A stretch of DNA of 64,000 bases from Aplectana chamaeleonis. Taxonomy: Eukaryota > Nematoda > Chromadorea > Rhabditida > Cosmocercidae. Below the pieces are notes generated by a model. The model saw only the letters and a list, made by a program, of their open reading frames with translations. It made no database searches and was not told the origin of the DNA. Numbering within the stretch: the first letter of the stretch is position 1; each line of letters starts with the position of its first letter. Below are positions 49,240-61,000 of the stretch, piece by piece. The position numbers were made by a program, and so were the translations under genes. The stretch lies in NCBI GenBank assembly GCA_029168955.1, contig JAPDOI010000435.1, positions 62,001 through 126,000 of the forward strand, written 5' to 3'.

Positions 49240-52200
49240 CTATATCACCTGTCCTGTCTCACCTGTCCTCCCGTTGATCATCGACAGTGTCCGGCGGGCG
49301 CCACTAACGTTTCCATTCGTCCCTATCGCACGCCATAGTTGGCCAGAAAATCTTGTTCGCTCAAGGAACACGAAGACACTCACTTCTTTCGTCAAAGCTC
49401 TTGGTGAAGAAATCCGACCATCGCGTTGGAGGACGGCCAGTAGTGCGCCTGAGGTCCCGCGGTACCCAATCTGTTACAGCTCTTCACCAACGGTTATCTT
49501 TGAAACGCATCACGTGTCCGGCCCACCTGATTTTCGACGACTTAGCATATTCGACGCATCTCTGAATTTTGACCGTCTGCGTAGCTCGGAAATCCTAACT
49601 CCTTCTCTCACTTGCGTGAAACGTGACACTCTGAGCATCGTTCTCTCGATTGCGCGCTAAGTGACGTGGACCGCACTTTCATCCTGTTTACGTAATGCCC
49701 AGGTTTCCGAAGCATACGTTGAAGCTGGAAGAACTGTGGAATCGATCAGGTGGGCACGGAGCCGGGTATTCTTCGTCTTCATCACGACTCTCTCGACGGT
49801 TTTAAAAGCTCCCAAGCTGCTCGTTTTCCCCTATTCAACTCCGGTACTAGATCGTTCTTCATGGCTTCGCGATCTAGATACATTTAGCTTAAACATTCAG
49901 AGATGTTGGTTCCGTCGAGCATGAATGGGGCATCAGAAACATATCCGTTTTTTCATGAACATCGTTTTCGTCAAATTCAGCTCGAGACCAACTTTTCCAC
50001 ACGCGTTGTCAAAGTCGGTCAGCATTCGTTATGCTTGCCTGATGGATGGCGTTATGAGAACAATGTCATCAGCAAAGCGAAGGTGATTTAGCTGCCGACT
50101 GTCGACTTTCATTTCCATATCTCGCCATTCCAGCTAGTGCATAACGTTTACTAGAGAGGCACTGAAGAGTTTCGGTGAAATGGTATCACACTGACGAACC
50201 CCTCTCTTCAGATCGTCGATGATATTTTTAGAATGGTGAAATAGTGGTGTTGAAGTTGCTGTACAGCTCACGAAGTACCTTCACATATTGACTCAGAGCA
50301 CCCTGGTTTCCCAGGGCTGCAAGAGTTGCTTCTGTTTCAATGGAGTTGAAAGCCTTCTTCAAGTCGATGAACGTGAGGCAAAGCGGAGTCTTGTACTCTC
50401 GCGACACTTCAGTAAGCTTCGTAACTGTGTGGATGTGATCGATCGTGCTGAATCCTTTTCGGAACCCTGCTTGTTTTAATGGCTGTCCTTCGTCCAGCGC
50501 TCTTTCGATCCTGTTGAGAATGACACGAGTGAACTTGTAGACAACAGACAGTAGGCAGATAGAGCGATAGTTGCCAATGTCGTGAACGTCTGCCTTTTTG
50601 TACAGCAACACAGCTTTGCTGGTCTTCCACTGAGATGGTACCTTGCATTCCGATAGATTACGAGTGAAGAGCCGTGCCAGCCTGAGAATCAGAGCCGGTG
50701 GGAGATTCTTCAGATGTTCGGGTTCAATAATATCGGGACCGGATGCAGTACGATTTTTCACCGACATGATGGCATGCCGGATCTTGTAAGGGAGAACGGA
50801 TGGAACAACAAAGTCGTCCTGCCTCAGTTGGTATGGAGGCACAGGGACGTGGCTATCGAAGAGACCGGAGTAGAAGTCGTGGATGACCTTTTCCATTGCC
50901 CTTCTGGAAGCCGTGACTGTTCCGTCGGGGCGTCGAAGTGCGGTTATCTTGGTCTTGTAGTTGGCGAAATTGCAGCGAGCGCTGCGGATGGTTTTCCCGG
51001 CTTCTGCAGCTTCGGCAATGACTGCTGCTCTTCTCTCCTGCAAGTCTTCTTGCATCGCTTCTCTGCATAGCGTTGCAATTTCAGACGTTAGTTGATAGTT
51101 GCCTATTGCTCTTGCAGCTCCACGTTGGCGAATCAGCTGGGGAGTTGTCGAAGACAAACGTCTTTTGGTGGTCACCAAGCTCTCTGCTTCCTTAGCACTA
51201 TCGTGAAGGTGCTGAACAAATCGATTATACTCTTCATCGATGTTATCCATAGCGGAATTTTCCCGTCATTTGACCAGTGCGGTAAAGAGTTCCCAGTTGA
51301 TGGTGGTTTTGGGACTTCTCTTCTTAAAGTTCGCGGCTTTCCCCGCCTTTCGCGTAAGGAAAAACCTGGCGAGGAGAAGACGGTGGTCCGATCCAGTGTA
51401 AAATTTCGGAACAACAGCGACAACGGTAGAGTCAAATCTAAGGTTGACGATGATGTGGTCAATTTCCTTGTGTTACCGTCCACCGGGAGACTCCGACGCC
51501 CAACGCAGTGAGAGGGGTTTCTGGGACTGTTAGTTACCATGGACGGTTTTGGTCGACGTGATGAACTCAGATAGTCTTTCACCCTGCTCGTTCCATTCCA
51601 GTCCGTGGGTCCCGATGTGATGCTCTTCAGGCGTCCTTATGGAGCCAATCTTGGCATTGAAATTACCGACGATGACTTTGAAGAAGGTATGGTCCTCTCT
51701 GAAGAACTTCAGTTCCAAATAGAATGCTTCGATCTCATTTTCATCTTGGCTTGATGTTGGTGTGTAAGCAACGGAGACTGCCAAAGCAGGCGTTGATCCA
51801 CATCGTTCCAACCGCAATCGTCCGATTCGGGTCGTCAAAGGCTGGCTGGGTGCGTGTTGACAAGGACACCGACTCTACCAACACCATTACTGTCGCATGT
51901 TCCAAGGAACAGTTCTCCTCTAGTATCGAAAACGGCATGCAGGGGTCGGTGTCTTCTCGTCTCGGTCAGTCCAATGACGTCATACTTGATCTTCCTGGCT
52001 TGCAACAAGAGATCCTCAACTGAAGCTACCCGAGGCAAGCGTACGCGCATTGAAAGTACAGATCGCCATCGAAGTCCTTGTTTTTGGCAGCCTAGTTTGG
52101 TCCTGAGATTTTCGCAGCCTCTCCGTACTTGTTCTATCCAACGCTGCCGTATTGGGGAATCTTTCGGGGTAAGGGGAATGAGGCTCATTGCTGCTACTCT

Positions 52201-52570
52201 TTGGGGCAAAAAAGATACTCGCGGACAATCGCCGGACTATACGCGAGGGGTGGGTAGTGGACAAGGGGCTTAGTTTTTAGAGGCGACCCCGAACCGCTTC
52301 TCGGTTACTTCCCTGTCACTTGAATTGACCAAACCTACGTGCAGGATACAGTCTGCACTCGCGCCAACACACTCACACACGACTGCGTATAAGCGAGCCA
52401 ACGAATGTAGCAAAAGGATTGAGTCGGTCTGTCACAGCAGAAGCAGGTAGTCCGATCCACCTGCGTCTCAGGGCAGGCACCGGCCGCTTTTTGTCCGCGA
52501 TCAACTCCTTATCCGCAACCTGGGGACGTGTCACGTAGCCTCGCGGCAAACCGGTTTTCGGGATCACTCT
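49240..52570 (-). pseudogene. RTE-clade LINE (endonuclease and reverse transcriptase), decayed
   Basis: Minus-strand fragments follow RTE order. The endonuclease starts with MAICTFNARTLAS (about 52065), then YDVIGLTETRRHRPL, LGTCDSNGVGRVGVLVNT and VIVGNFNAKIG (51838-51530). The first half of the reverse transcriptase is one 340-aa frame (51250-50228) with NRTASGPDIIEPEHL, VPSQWKTSKAVLLYKK, NYRSICLLSVVYK and AGFRKGFSTIDHI. RFADDIVLIT follows (FADD at 50076-50065) after an in-frame stop. The C-terminal region has DWVPRDLRRTTGRPPTRWSD near 49475-49410. The 5' untranslated part may reach 52570. Stops and frameshifts inactivate it. It is near full length, unlike the CR1 copies. Confidence 0.9.
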
Positions 52571-52953
52571 AATGAGTGAAATCCGTGATGTCAAATTGTA
52601 AAACATTTTTTAATTAAAAAAAGGAAAAATCGCAGTAAAAAATGGCTCATAGTTGACCAAAGATATTAGATAAGACACAGTCCATGATACTTAGCTATGA
52701 AGTGTTGCGCCCCAGTGTCGTTGGATGATATAGATATGATATACTATGAGCAGCCGACCTCGCGCTCCACGGCTAATCAGTTTGGTGAGTATCAAAACCG
52801 GGATTTCCTTAATGAAAGAACCCGAATAAAAGATTACCAAGAAGACTTGGGTCTGACCGCCTGTGATAAGAGTCCTTCTCCACACGGATCTTCCAGCTAC
52901 AGTATAAATGAGTCTTGTTTTTTATTTTCAAAGAAACTAGAAAAATCGAGTTC
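52571..52953. other. Unassigned DNA
   Basis: Nothing recognised between the RTE element and the next palindrome. Confidence 0.4.
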
Positions 52954-53023
52954 ATGGCGTGGGTGCACAGTGTGGACCCGAGGTCTCTTAAGACCTCGGG
53001 TCCACACTGAACACCCACGCCAT
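52954..53023. repeat. 70-bp palindrome
   Basis: ATGGCGTGGGTG then AGTGTGGACCCGAGGTC pairs with its complement around TCTTAAGA. Only two or three positions fail to pair. It may be a very short MITE. Confidence 0.88.
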
Positions 53024-53244
53024 TAGTGTTAATGAAATAAAACAGTCCGGATGGATGGAAAGAAGAGAGGACTGCTTGAAAATTTTCAGTACTTGAAACT
53101 TCATCGAAATTTTCATGTATCTAGTCGAGTTTTCAGAGTAGCATTAATCGCCGTTTGACAGAGGAAAATTTGTGCTTTTGAACGCTGTGCCACACTTGAT
53201 CAAAAAATCGCAGGCGTACAAAAGGAAATTTGCTGACCTGTCTT

Positions 53245-53442
53245 TGTGCGGAGGGTGGTGGCCATCTGTATCAACACCCCTGAGGAGGCGGGAGAAACGG
53301 GGGGAGGAGCGAGGTTCCTAGTTGGACGCAGCAGCCGGGGGCTGGGGCTAGCCCGTGTTGCGTCCAATCAGGAACCTCGCTTCTCCCCCGTTTCGCCCGC
53401 CTCCTCAGGGGTGTTGATACACGATGGCCATCACCCTTGTGC
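53245..53442. mobile_element. Hairpin MITE just upstream of the R-SNARE gene
   Basis: Arms of about 85 bp pair: GTATCAACACCCCTGAGGAG and CGAGGTTCCTAGTTGGACGC on the left, with complements on the right. The loop is GC-rich (about 53329-53356). It ends about 75 bp before the R-SNARE ATG, so it may lie in the promoter or 5' untranslated region. Confidence 0.88.
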
Positions 53443-53517
53443 GAAGCTTTCGAGCTAACCTCATAATTGTGGATACTGTACTGCGAATCCTTTTCCCAAT
53501 ATTTCATCTGATTTCCG

Positions 53518-56500
53518 ATGGCGGAGAGCTCACAGCGACCTGCACAGGATGAAAGAATCAATGATATGCGACGACAAGTGGACGAAGTGAAGACCGTAAG
53601 TCCCTAGTTGCTTTTACAAGTCTAATTGATACTATCTTAGTGTAAGTTTGAACTATCGTCTATATGTTTCTATCAGTTAAATGCAGGGAAATGACATTTC
53701 TTGATATTGACATGGAATTTCTTTAATTCTGCCTATAACTTCTTTAGGTTATGGCATCCAATGTGGCGTCGATTATGGAACGTGGTGAGCGACTGGATAG
53801 CATTCAAAGACGTACCGATGAGTTACAGGCCTCGGTGAGCTCAGCCCAATCGCCAACTCAAATTTGTCGTTTTTTCAGCAGACCTGATTTCGATTAACGA
53901 ATTTTCGATTTTGTGGAAGGCAAGTGTTCATATAATACAATTCCGCGCTTCACATTACTGGATACCATTCGGGACTTTAAAAATGGCTGCATTTTTATTT
54001 TACAAAAAAACATCATTCCAGATAGCTACATTTCTCACTTTTTGCCTATTTTTTTTGAAAATGTTTTATACAAAAATTATTGTTGGCATTGAACATTCCA
54101 ACTATTACTTCCGACGGACGCAGAAGAAACTCGTACTATTTCCCTTGATGAATCAGCACTAAACTCATTTTTTCATGCTAACAGGAAAAAAAGTAAGATC
54201 TAATAACCAATCTAGTTTGAAGTGCCCATTAAAGGCAGTGGTCGCGTTAAAAAACCGCATTCTAGTTTTTGATGTTTTTGAGTAGACTGGTCCATGAAGT
54301 AGAGGATAATAAAGGGAAGTCCCCTTAAAACCCTTGAATACCGGAGAAAGAACTGTTTAAAGGCAGCAGACACGCTCGAAAATTCGTTGAGATAACTTCG
54401 CTACTGGGATCGTATGGCCCCCTAGTAGAACACTCACGCCGTTGAAAGCGTCAAAAACTAGGCAAAACTACTGAAATCAAGCAATGCAGGTCGAAAAATT
54501 TCGTCAACCTCTCTCACGATCTTCGACAACCTCGCCCCCAAATACTAACTCGTCCAGATTGATTCTTCGAATACGGTCACTCTGGCTGGTTTTTGATGTT
54601 TCCAATGAGGTGAGCGTTCTAGTGCAGGCTGTAAGAGTCTATCGGTTCCGCCATCTCAGCCGTTTTGTCGCTAATATTAGCTGCTTCAGCTGCGCGCAAT
54701 GTAACTCGTCCATTTTTACCCGATAACAGAAGCAACCGTTATCCTCTATTCGCATGCAGTTTTCGTTGGTTTTTTCGTAAGTTTCCAGTACTACCTGTTC
54801 CAAACACTCGATTTATGTCATAAAATTGATACCATTTTTGAGCGTGTCTGCTGCCTTCAAAGAAACCTCCGAAAGATATAATTACGCCTGCTTGGTGTGT
54901 TCCGGGGGCTACGGACTTTGAACAATCCAGATGTCGGAAATGATTTGCGCCTCAAATTTCTTGGTTAAATGGCGTGATGGTTCAATGCACATCCTTGGAT
55001 GAATCTTTCGGGTTAAAAAGTAATTAAAATTCGTGAACTGTTATTCTGGTGAAATGAACGGTGGACAACTGTTACATGACGTGGGCGGAGTGATCCAATG
55101 GGTCGGCTGGTCCACGGCCTTTTCACCAACTTTCTGACCGTTTTTCTTCGTTCTTCATTCCTACTTTCCATAGAGGGACCCAAAGCCTCACGTATTCGCG
55201 AAAAAACAAGGTGTGTCATAATTTTTTGTAGCACCCTTTTTTCAATTTGTAACGAAATGGGATATTACTGCACTGTAGTTGGGAACTGTTCCAGTGTATA
55301 TTCTACAGCAATGGAAGTAGGACCTGGTGAGGTTGCGGACTCTTCCTAACATACTGTAGTCTGATTGTGTTATCACTCATTTTTCGAAATAACTGAAATT
55401 AGTCGGTGAGTTGTCATTTCTACTCTCACATTTTCACCTGTTTTCATTGCTTCCACAGATGTAGTCATATCGGTGAAAACATAGACTCACCAATCTATCA
55501 CAGCTGCTTCGAAAAAATGAGTGATACCACTAACAGACTACCGTATGTTAGGACGAGTCTGCAACCTCACCAGGTCCTACTTACATTGCTGTAGACTATA
55601 TATTTAGCTATATTCAAAAGTACATACCTACGAAAATCAAAACTGACGGTAGCCTCTTATGTACAAAGGGTCGCGTTCTTGGAACCATTCCGTTGTGAGG
55701 TAACAAGCCCTGTTGATCTGGTAGCCTTTGACGGATTCGAAATAGTTGGACTTGTGGTTAAATCAGGTCTTTTGCGAGTCTTTTTAACTTTGAGGAACGT
55801 GCCGCATTTCCTGTATTTGAACACCCGGGTGTACTATTTTTCAACCTCCGCCAAAAGGGGGGTTCAATTAGAGGGAGGAGTTCAAATAGAGGGGGAGGCT
55901 CTAATTTTCAACCGAGAATTCGAGAGTCAGTATGCGCAAACAAAGTTTATTAGGCAAACCAAAGTGGGACAATAATGAATTACTCGGCGAACTCCAAGAG
56001 ATCATCATCTATTTAGTTATTGTTCAAGTCCTCCTCAAGATCAATCTCTTCGAAAATGTGGACAAGGTTCTGGGTGTCGACATATCGAGCAGCGCGTAGC
56101 AGTTCACCTCCGACTTTTAAAGGCAGTGGTCGCGATCAAATATGCTTGTCGTCTTTTTCTCTCCAAATCCTTTCCTGGGTCTCGAGTAGTAGGACCTATA
56201 AGAAAAAATCGCGAAAAAACCACTGTTTTGGGCCGAATTTGAAACCTGAACTTTCTTGCCTTTTGATGGTGGACGAGCCCTCTCCACATCATCGGCATCG
56301 ATGACCTCTTATATCAAGAACATCAGCTAGCTTGAAATTGAATGTCAATCAATGAACCTTCGAATTTATGTACACATCTAGTCAAAAACATTGACTGAAG
56401 TGATGCTTTCATTATTCAACTGTTTTTATTCGTTAAATTTGCATTTATTTCGTCCTCTGAATGTCGATGATTTTTGACTGCTCGGCATGAGACTGCGATC

Positions 56501-57610
56501 TGTTTCGTCATCGCTGTGCACGTGTGCACGAACTAGGATCTTTGGGCCTTAAAAACTCTAACTCTAGCCCGTATTTCACGGCGGTACCTTCATAGTTTTT
56601 CAGCTGTTTTCGATCTGAGCTGATTTTCGTAGTTTTTTCGATAAGGTTTTCCATCGTGACCACTGCCTTTAAGCTAAGGGTGGGGGCTCCAATAGAGGGG
56701 GGGGGGGGTGGGTGTTCTATTTCTCAACTTCTACCGAAAGGGGGTTCAATTACCGAAAGGGGGTTCAATTAGAGGAGGGTGTTCAATAACAGGAAATACG
56801 GTATACTCTTCGCTTGCTCTGAAATTATATCCGCATGCTTCAAGTGTGCCAAATATTTCATGTTTTCGAACTCTATACTCCAGTTTAAAGGTCAATTAGC
56901 AAAAATGTGTTCCTCATGTCCAGTTCTGTTATGAAACTGCCCAAATTAATCGTTAAGAATTCATAAGAGTGTCGTCCCACACCGCTATAGGCTCCTCAGC
57001 GAAAGTGGAGGTCGTTCATGTACTCACACATCTTCCACTTCTGTTTTACCTATACGTTTTGTCGTTGAGTTTGGTTCGACATTGAGGATAAAAACCGAGT
57101 GTAAATCAAAAGTTTGATTTGTTTGCCCTATAATCGCTGTCCAGCTGTATTCCTTTGTCGCTGTGATCATTCGAAAAATGTAGTTGTGGATTGGAAAGCA
57201 CCCCCTCTCTCCTTTTTTTCATTTTTAGACGTATGAATATTCCTGTTAAAATCAATAGACAATGTTTCCTCACCCACCGGAGAGAATAGAAATAGAGTTT
57301 TTGAAATATCTTAAGCATTCAGCCGATTCCGAGCGCGGAATATGAGAACACTCTTCTGTCCTTAAAACATATTAAAGTTGCCTTATGAAACTCCACGGAC
57401 GGTATACAACCCTCCCTTGTTATTGCCGTCCATTTACCCTGTGTTGGCTTTCAGTCAGAGAATTTCAAACTGACGGCTCACCGAGTTCAACGCAAGATGT
57501 GCATGATGAACGCGAAATGGACAGTGATCTCAGTGCTTGTTGGAATCGTCGTGATCGCCATTATAATTCTTCTGATTCTCGATGCGTGTGGTGTGTTCGA
57601 CAAGAAGTGA
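53518..57610 (+). CDS. R-SNARE of the synaptobrevin/VAMP family (3 exons, 106 aa)
   Basis: Exons are 53518-53595, 53748-53834 and 57455-57610, all in phase 0, with GT donors (gtaagt, gtgagc) and TTTAG or TTTCAG acceptors. R-SNAREs on vesicles zip with Q-SNAREs on target membranes to drive fusion. Residues about 12-71 form the SNARE helix: ERINDMRRQVDEVKT, then VMASNVASIMERGERL with the zero-layer arginine at R38, then DSIQRRTDELQAS. The juxtamembrane part FKLTAHRVQRKMCMMNAKW replaces the usual WW-containing linker. Residues 78-97 are a single C-terminal membrane anchor, followed by a nine-residue tail ending DKK. Length and layout match VAMP proteins (about 100-120 aa). There is no longin domain, so it is not VAMP7-type. 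Intron 2 is 3.6 kb and holds three MITEs and an orphan MITE end. The exact paralogue is not resolved. Confidence 0.92.
54233..54360. mobile_element. Orphan left end of a TTAA MITE in R-SNARE intron 2
   Basis: TTAA then AGGCAGTGGTCGCG at 54229-54246 matches the ends of the MITE at 56121-56668, but no right end follows before the next MITE begins at 54361. It is a truncated copy. Confidence 0.6.
54361..54856. mobile_element. TTAA-type MITE, 496 bp, in R-SNARE intron 2
   Basis: Ends AGGCAGCAGACACGCTC and GAGCGTGTCTGCTGCCT. The left flank is TTAA and the right flank TCAA. This is a different subfamily from the AGGCAGTGTTCACGAT copies but shares the outer AGGCAG and the size. Confidence 0.88.
55302..55596. 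mobile_element. Hairpin MITE (GGACCTGGTGAGG family), intact copy
   Basis: Arms of about 110 bp pair: TCTACAGCAATGG, GGACCTGGTGAGGTTGC and CTAACATACTGTAGTCTG on the left with complements on the right. It serves as reference for the interrupted copy at 44702-45305. It lies in intron 2 of the R-SNARE gene. Confidence 0.9.
56121..56668. mobile_element. TTAA-type MITE, 548 bp, in R-SNARE intron 2
   Basis: Ends AGGCAGTGGTCGCGAT and ATCGTGACCACTGCCT, flanked by TTAA on both sides (56117-56120 and 56669-56672). A complete, unmutated target duplication suggests a relatively recent insertion. Just after it is a poly-G run (about 56697-56707). Confidence 0.9.
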
Positions 57611-57716
57611 CGGCCTCCAGCACTAAGCAGAACTTCAACTAATGCCCACCTTGCTCTACACTTTAATTCCCATCACAGTGTTTCAGACACTGTAAGGGCA
57701 CATCAAACCGTCACTC

Positions 57717-57842
57717 AGGCCGGGACCATACTTCCAGCGACGAGCGACGCGACGCAATGTTTACCATCAGTATCGACCGAAAATCGACATACCTAGTATG
57801 CACTCTCGCTATCGCTGGTCGCGGAAAGTATGATCCCGGCCT
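57717..57842. mobile_element. 126-bp MITE after the R-SNARE stop codon
   Basis: GGCCGGGACCATACTTCC on the left pairs with GGAAAGTATGATCCCGGCC on the right, then GCGACgAGCGA-type words continue inward. It starts 107 bp after the stop and may be in the 3' untranslated region. Confidence 0.8.
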
Positions 57843-57889
57843 TACGGGAGAGGTTGCATTATCGAGGGAAGAATTTTAAATTACCTTAA

Positions 57890-58363
57890 AGACAGAGTCC
57901 AACCTCGGAATCGATTTTTCGTTCTTGTGTCTATCTTGGAGAAAATTTCACGCTGATCACAATGGTGTCTCTAGAATCGCTCAGAACTCACTACGAACGG
58001 AGTTGCGGCTCCTCAAAAATCTCAATTTTGAGCTGCTATAAGTTCGCGGACGAGTTGTCTCGAGCCTGTATTTTCTCGTTATTCGCAGCCATCGTTCTGA
58101 AGCAGGCCACAATATAAAGCCAGACCAAAAATAAATCGAAGAACATAGCATTTGAATGAAATCATTCGCGCGTCTCTTCCCAATTGAGATCGGAAACCTG
58201 CCAGTGGGCGTTGCCCATTTTTTCTTTCAAGGGGGCGTGGCCGACTTTTTCCTAGCTTTTTCTCGCTTATTTGAGCGAATTGAGATTTCGCGCTTGGCAG
58301 GGTTGCTATAGGTGGCGGCCGAACCATAATATCAAAAATTACCTCTGAGGTTGGACTGTGCCT
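57890..58363. mobile_element. TTAA-flanked MITE, 474 bp, between the two convergent genes
   Basis: Ends AGACAGAGTCCAACCTC and GAGGTTGGACTGTGCCT, flanked by TTAA at 57886-57889 and 58364-58367. A third TIR subfamily of the same size class. Confidence 0.88.
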
Positions 58364-58802
58364 TTAAGGCACATTCTCTGTATGCTTGTCTAAAATTGGA
58401 AGTTTTCGACTCCGCTAAGAGCAGGTCTTTACCTGGAATATTCTAGACCATATTGTGTTCATCTTGCGGTTTGGAGGTTCACATTCTCCTTCTTTCTCTG
58501 GAACCCCTTACCGTCCAGATACTTTCAAGATTAGCACTTCTGACAGTTTGAAATATATACTCATTTTTGAAGCTTTGTGTTTTTGTGTACAGTAGAGTAT
58601 ATGAAAAGTATCTTCATCAAGAAGGGTTTCCTCGATTTTTTGTATACTTAATTTGTTTCGCTTATGATTTCGTGCTCAAGTAGTGACATGTTGTACTTCT
58701 CAACTGTGAATCTTATACACTGTGACTTTTAAATGTTCATAGAATATTATCGACACAAGAGACCTGTAATTCATATAAATCTTCTGCCTAAATTGCTCAG
58801 AT

Positions 58803-61000
58803 CTACAGGAAACAACACCAAGAGTTTCCTGAGTTCGGATAATATTGCAAGTTGTTCCCTCGTCTGGCTACCTCGGCGGTTTCTATATACCGCAGTTGCG
58901 ACACGAGCTCTTCGAATACCTGAAAATGACAATAAAATGTTCTGCTTCTGGAGTTTGAAATCAGGATTGTCATACCTCTTGCACGTTGATGTTCATCTTG
59001 GCGCTGACCTCGGCGAACGAGCAGCTCAACTGTGCTGCCAGTGTGTTGCCTTCGGAAGGTGATACCTCTCTATACTCGGAATCGCATTTGGCGCCCACTA
59101 ATAGGCGAGCGATCTGCAATGCGAGCGCATCTACTGCATAAAGTCTGACTCCTTGTTAGACACGGAATAATAGTAGCTTACAGAGCTTACGCCTCGTATG
59201 TTGGCTATTTGAGAAAACAAGTTGAGCGCGTGCTCGTACGATTTCCTGCTGCCCACGGAATAGACGACCATAAACGCATCTGCTGACACAATATATCGTG
59301 ACATCATCTCGCTCACCAATTCCTCGAATACAATAAATTCATTATTCTATGAAATTCCCATCATATTCCTTGAAATATTCTGGACCAGGAAGGAAAACTA
59401 TGACGTCGCAAAGCTCAAGTTACATTTAGGCCTTTCACCAATTCTAGTCTACCAAAGTGACAAGACGTACCCATTAGCGGTGGGCCGTGCGGCGTTCGCG
59501 ACACCATCTGTCAGCGGGTTTTCGATCGCGAACGACGATCGACCACCGCTGTCCCGTCTATTCGCTAAACTAGGGTTGTCGAGGCGTCGAAGAAGAGAAG
59601 CAGGAGCGATCAAACCCTAGAAAGCGCGCGCGCCACCCCGCACCATACAAAGCTTTCAAAGCGCGGCAGCAAGCCAAGAAGCTCAATGTGAGCTGCAACA
59701 GCAATAGTTTCCACAAGAAAACTATTCCACTCGGAAAAAAATAAACATCAACTTACCTTCCCAGCAGTGTCTAGAATTTCCAGATGAGCCGGCTTGCCCT
59801 TGTACATGATCGTCTTTTTATATCGATCTTCGATGGTCGGGTCGTAAGTGTCTGCGTACTCATCGAAAACGAATCGTCTGATCTGAGTAGCTGAATTCAT
59901 TCCCATGTTCGAACATTCAACGTCTCCAAAAATGTCGGGAACGTTATCAAGTTTTACAGTCCACCACGCGTGAAAATGTTAGAGTGCGATTGCGGCCAAC
60001 ACTCCACGCTAACAGTCAATTTCTTGCGTTTGTCCAGGATTCGTCATTCAGTCGGCCGATTGGCTGACGTTTTAGGTTAGCTTTCGTTTTTTTCTCGTCT
60101 ATATTAGATTTTTATGTTGAGGTATTGCGGATAGGTGCTCGACTTTGTGCGTAATGGGTTTCGCACTTTTATCTGGGATCTTCAGAAGATTTTTTTAAAT
60201 GTTCTCTCTAGCAAAAGTTGGGAAAAATCGGAGTAGGGGTTGGCGAGAATTCCGTCGAAAAGAACAAAACGGAACACATCTTCAAGATTCAGAACAAAAA
60301 AGTTTTTTTGCTCCGGTACCCACAAAAACAATTATTGATGCTAAAATGGGATGAAACCCCCGGTAAAACCCTGTACATTTCAAATACTGTATCGAATATG
60401 CCTCAATACCATTCTCTCTGAAAATCCCGCGCATAACGGTCATCGTTTCAACATTTTTTAGCGACTTGGGAAAAATTCGAAGTTTGGGAAAAACTGAACT
60501 GTTCCCGGAACTGTATCCGATAATGGTGTGATAAGGGGCGCGAGCAACGGATTGGTTACCTGGAATTTATGAAGTCAGACCCGTGTGAGAAACGTTCCCT
60601 GATTTGCCCTATGGGTTTGGAACCCCCTGACGGGCGAAATTTTTGCGTGGTTGCGAATTTTTTCTCGGACGCTCCCATACGCACAAAGTGAAGCCCTCAC
60701 CAGCAACATTCAACATAAAAAACGAATATGGAAGGGCGAAAATCACGATAAAATGAAGGAAAACGAAAACTCGTAGAAATCAGCCGATTTGAATGATGAA
60801 TCCTGGCAAAGCGCCCAGAATTCTACCGTATCCTTAATGCGTTAGCCGTAACTGCACAACCGCTTTTATCCTGGGCTTTCGGTTGTACTTTGATCGATTT
60901 GTCCTCTGCTTCTAAGGCTTCAAATGTGATAAACGCTTACAAGGCAGGTTTTTCCGCTGGCTGAAGCTCCAAGGACGGCGATTTTGTGCTGCCGCTTCAT
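58803..61000 (-). CDS. Atypical Ras-family small GTPase (5 exons, 193 aa, CaaX end)
   Basis: Exons on the minus strand are 61000-60941, 59882-59757, 59322-59182, 59113-58976 and 58919-58803, all phase 0 with GT/AG sites; introns are 1058, 434, 68 and 56 bp. The product aligns with H-Ras without gaps, numbering +1. P-loop GASASGKT (11-18), switch I YDPTIED with T36, DTAGK (58-62), VGAKCD (115-120), EVSAK (144-148), and a CCFL end, a CaaX box whose final L predicts geranylgeranylation. Ras-type GTPases switch between GDP and GTP states on membranes. Here G12, G13, Q61 and N116 are replaced by S, A, K and A. In H-Ras such changes lower GTP hydrolysis or nucleotide affinity, so regulation is probably unusual (inference). 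A donor 12 nt earlier in exon 3 (after ANIRG) is possible but would break the colinearity. The closest subfamily (Ras, Ral, RERG or a nematode-specific one) is unresolved. Confidence 0.93.

Noticed and set aside
59131..59319. A stand-alone 62-residue protein starting within exon 3 of the Ras-like gene
   Set aside because: It starts inside the exon and reads through the splice donor into the intron; the spliced five-exon model explains the sequence far better.
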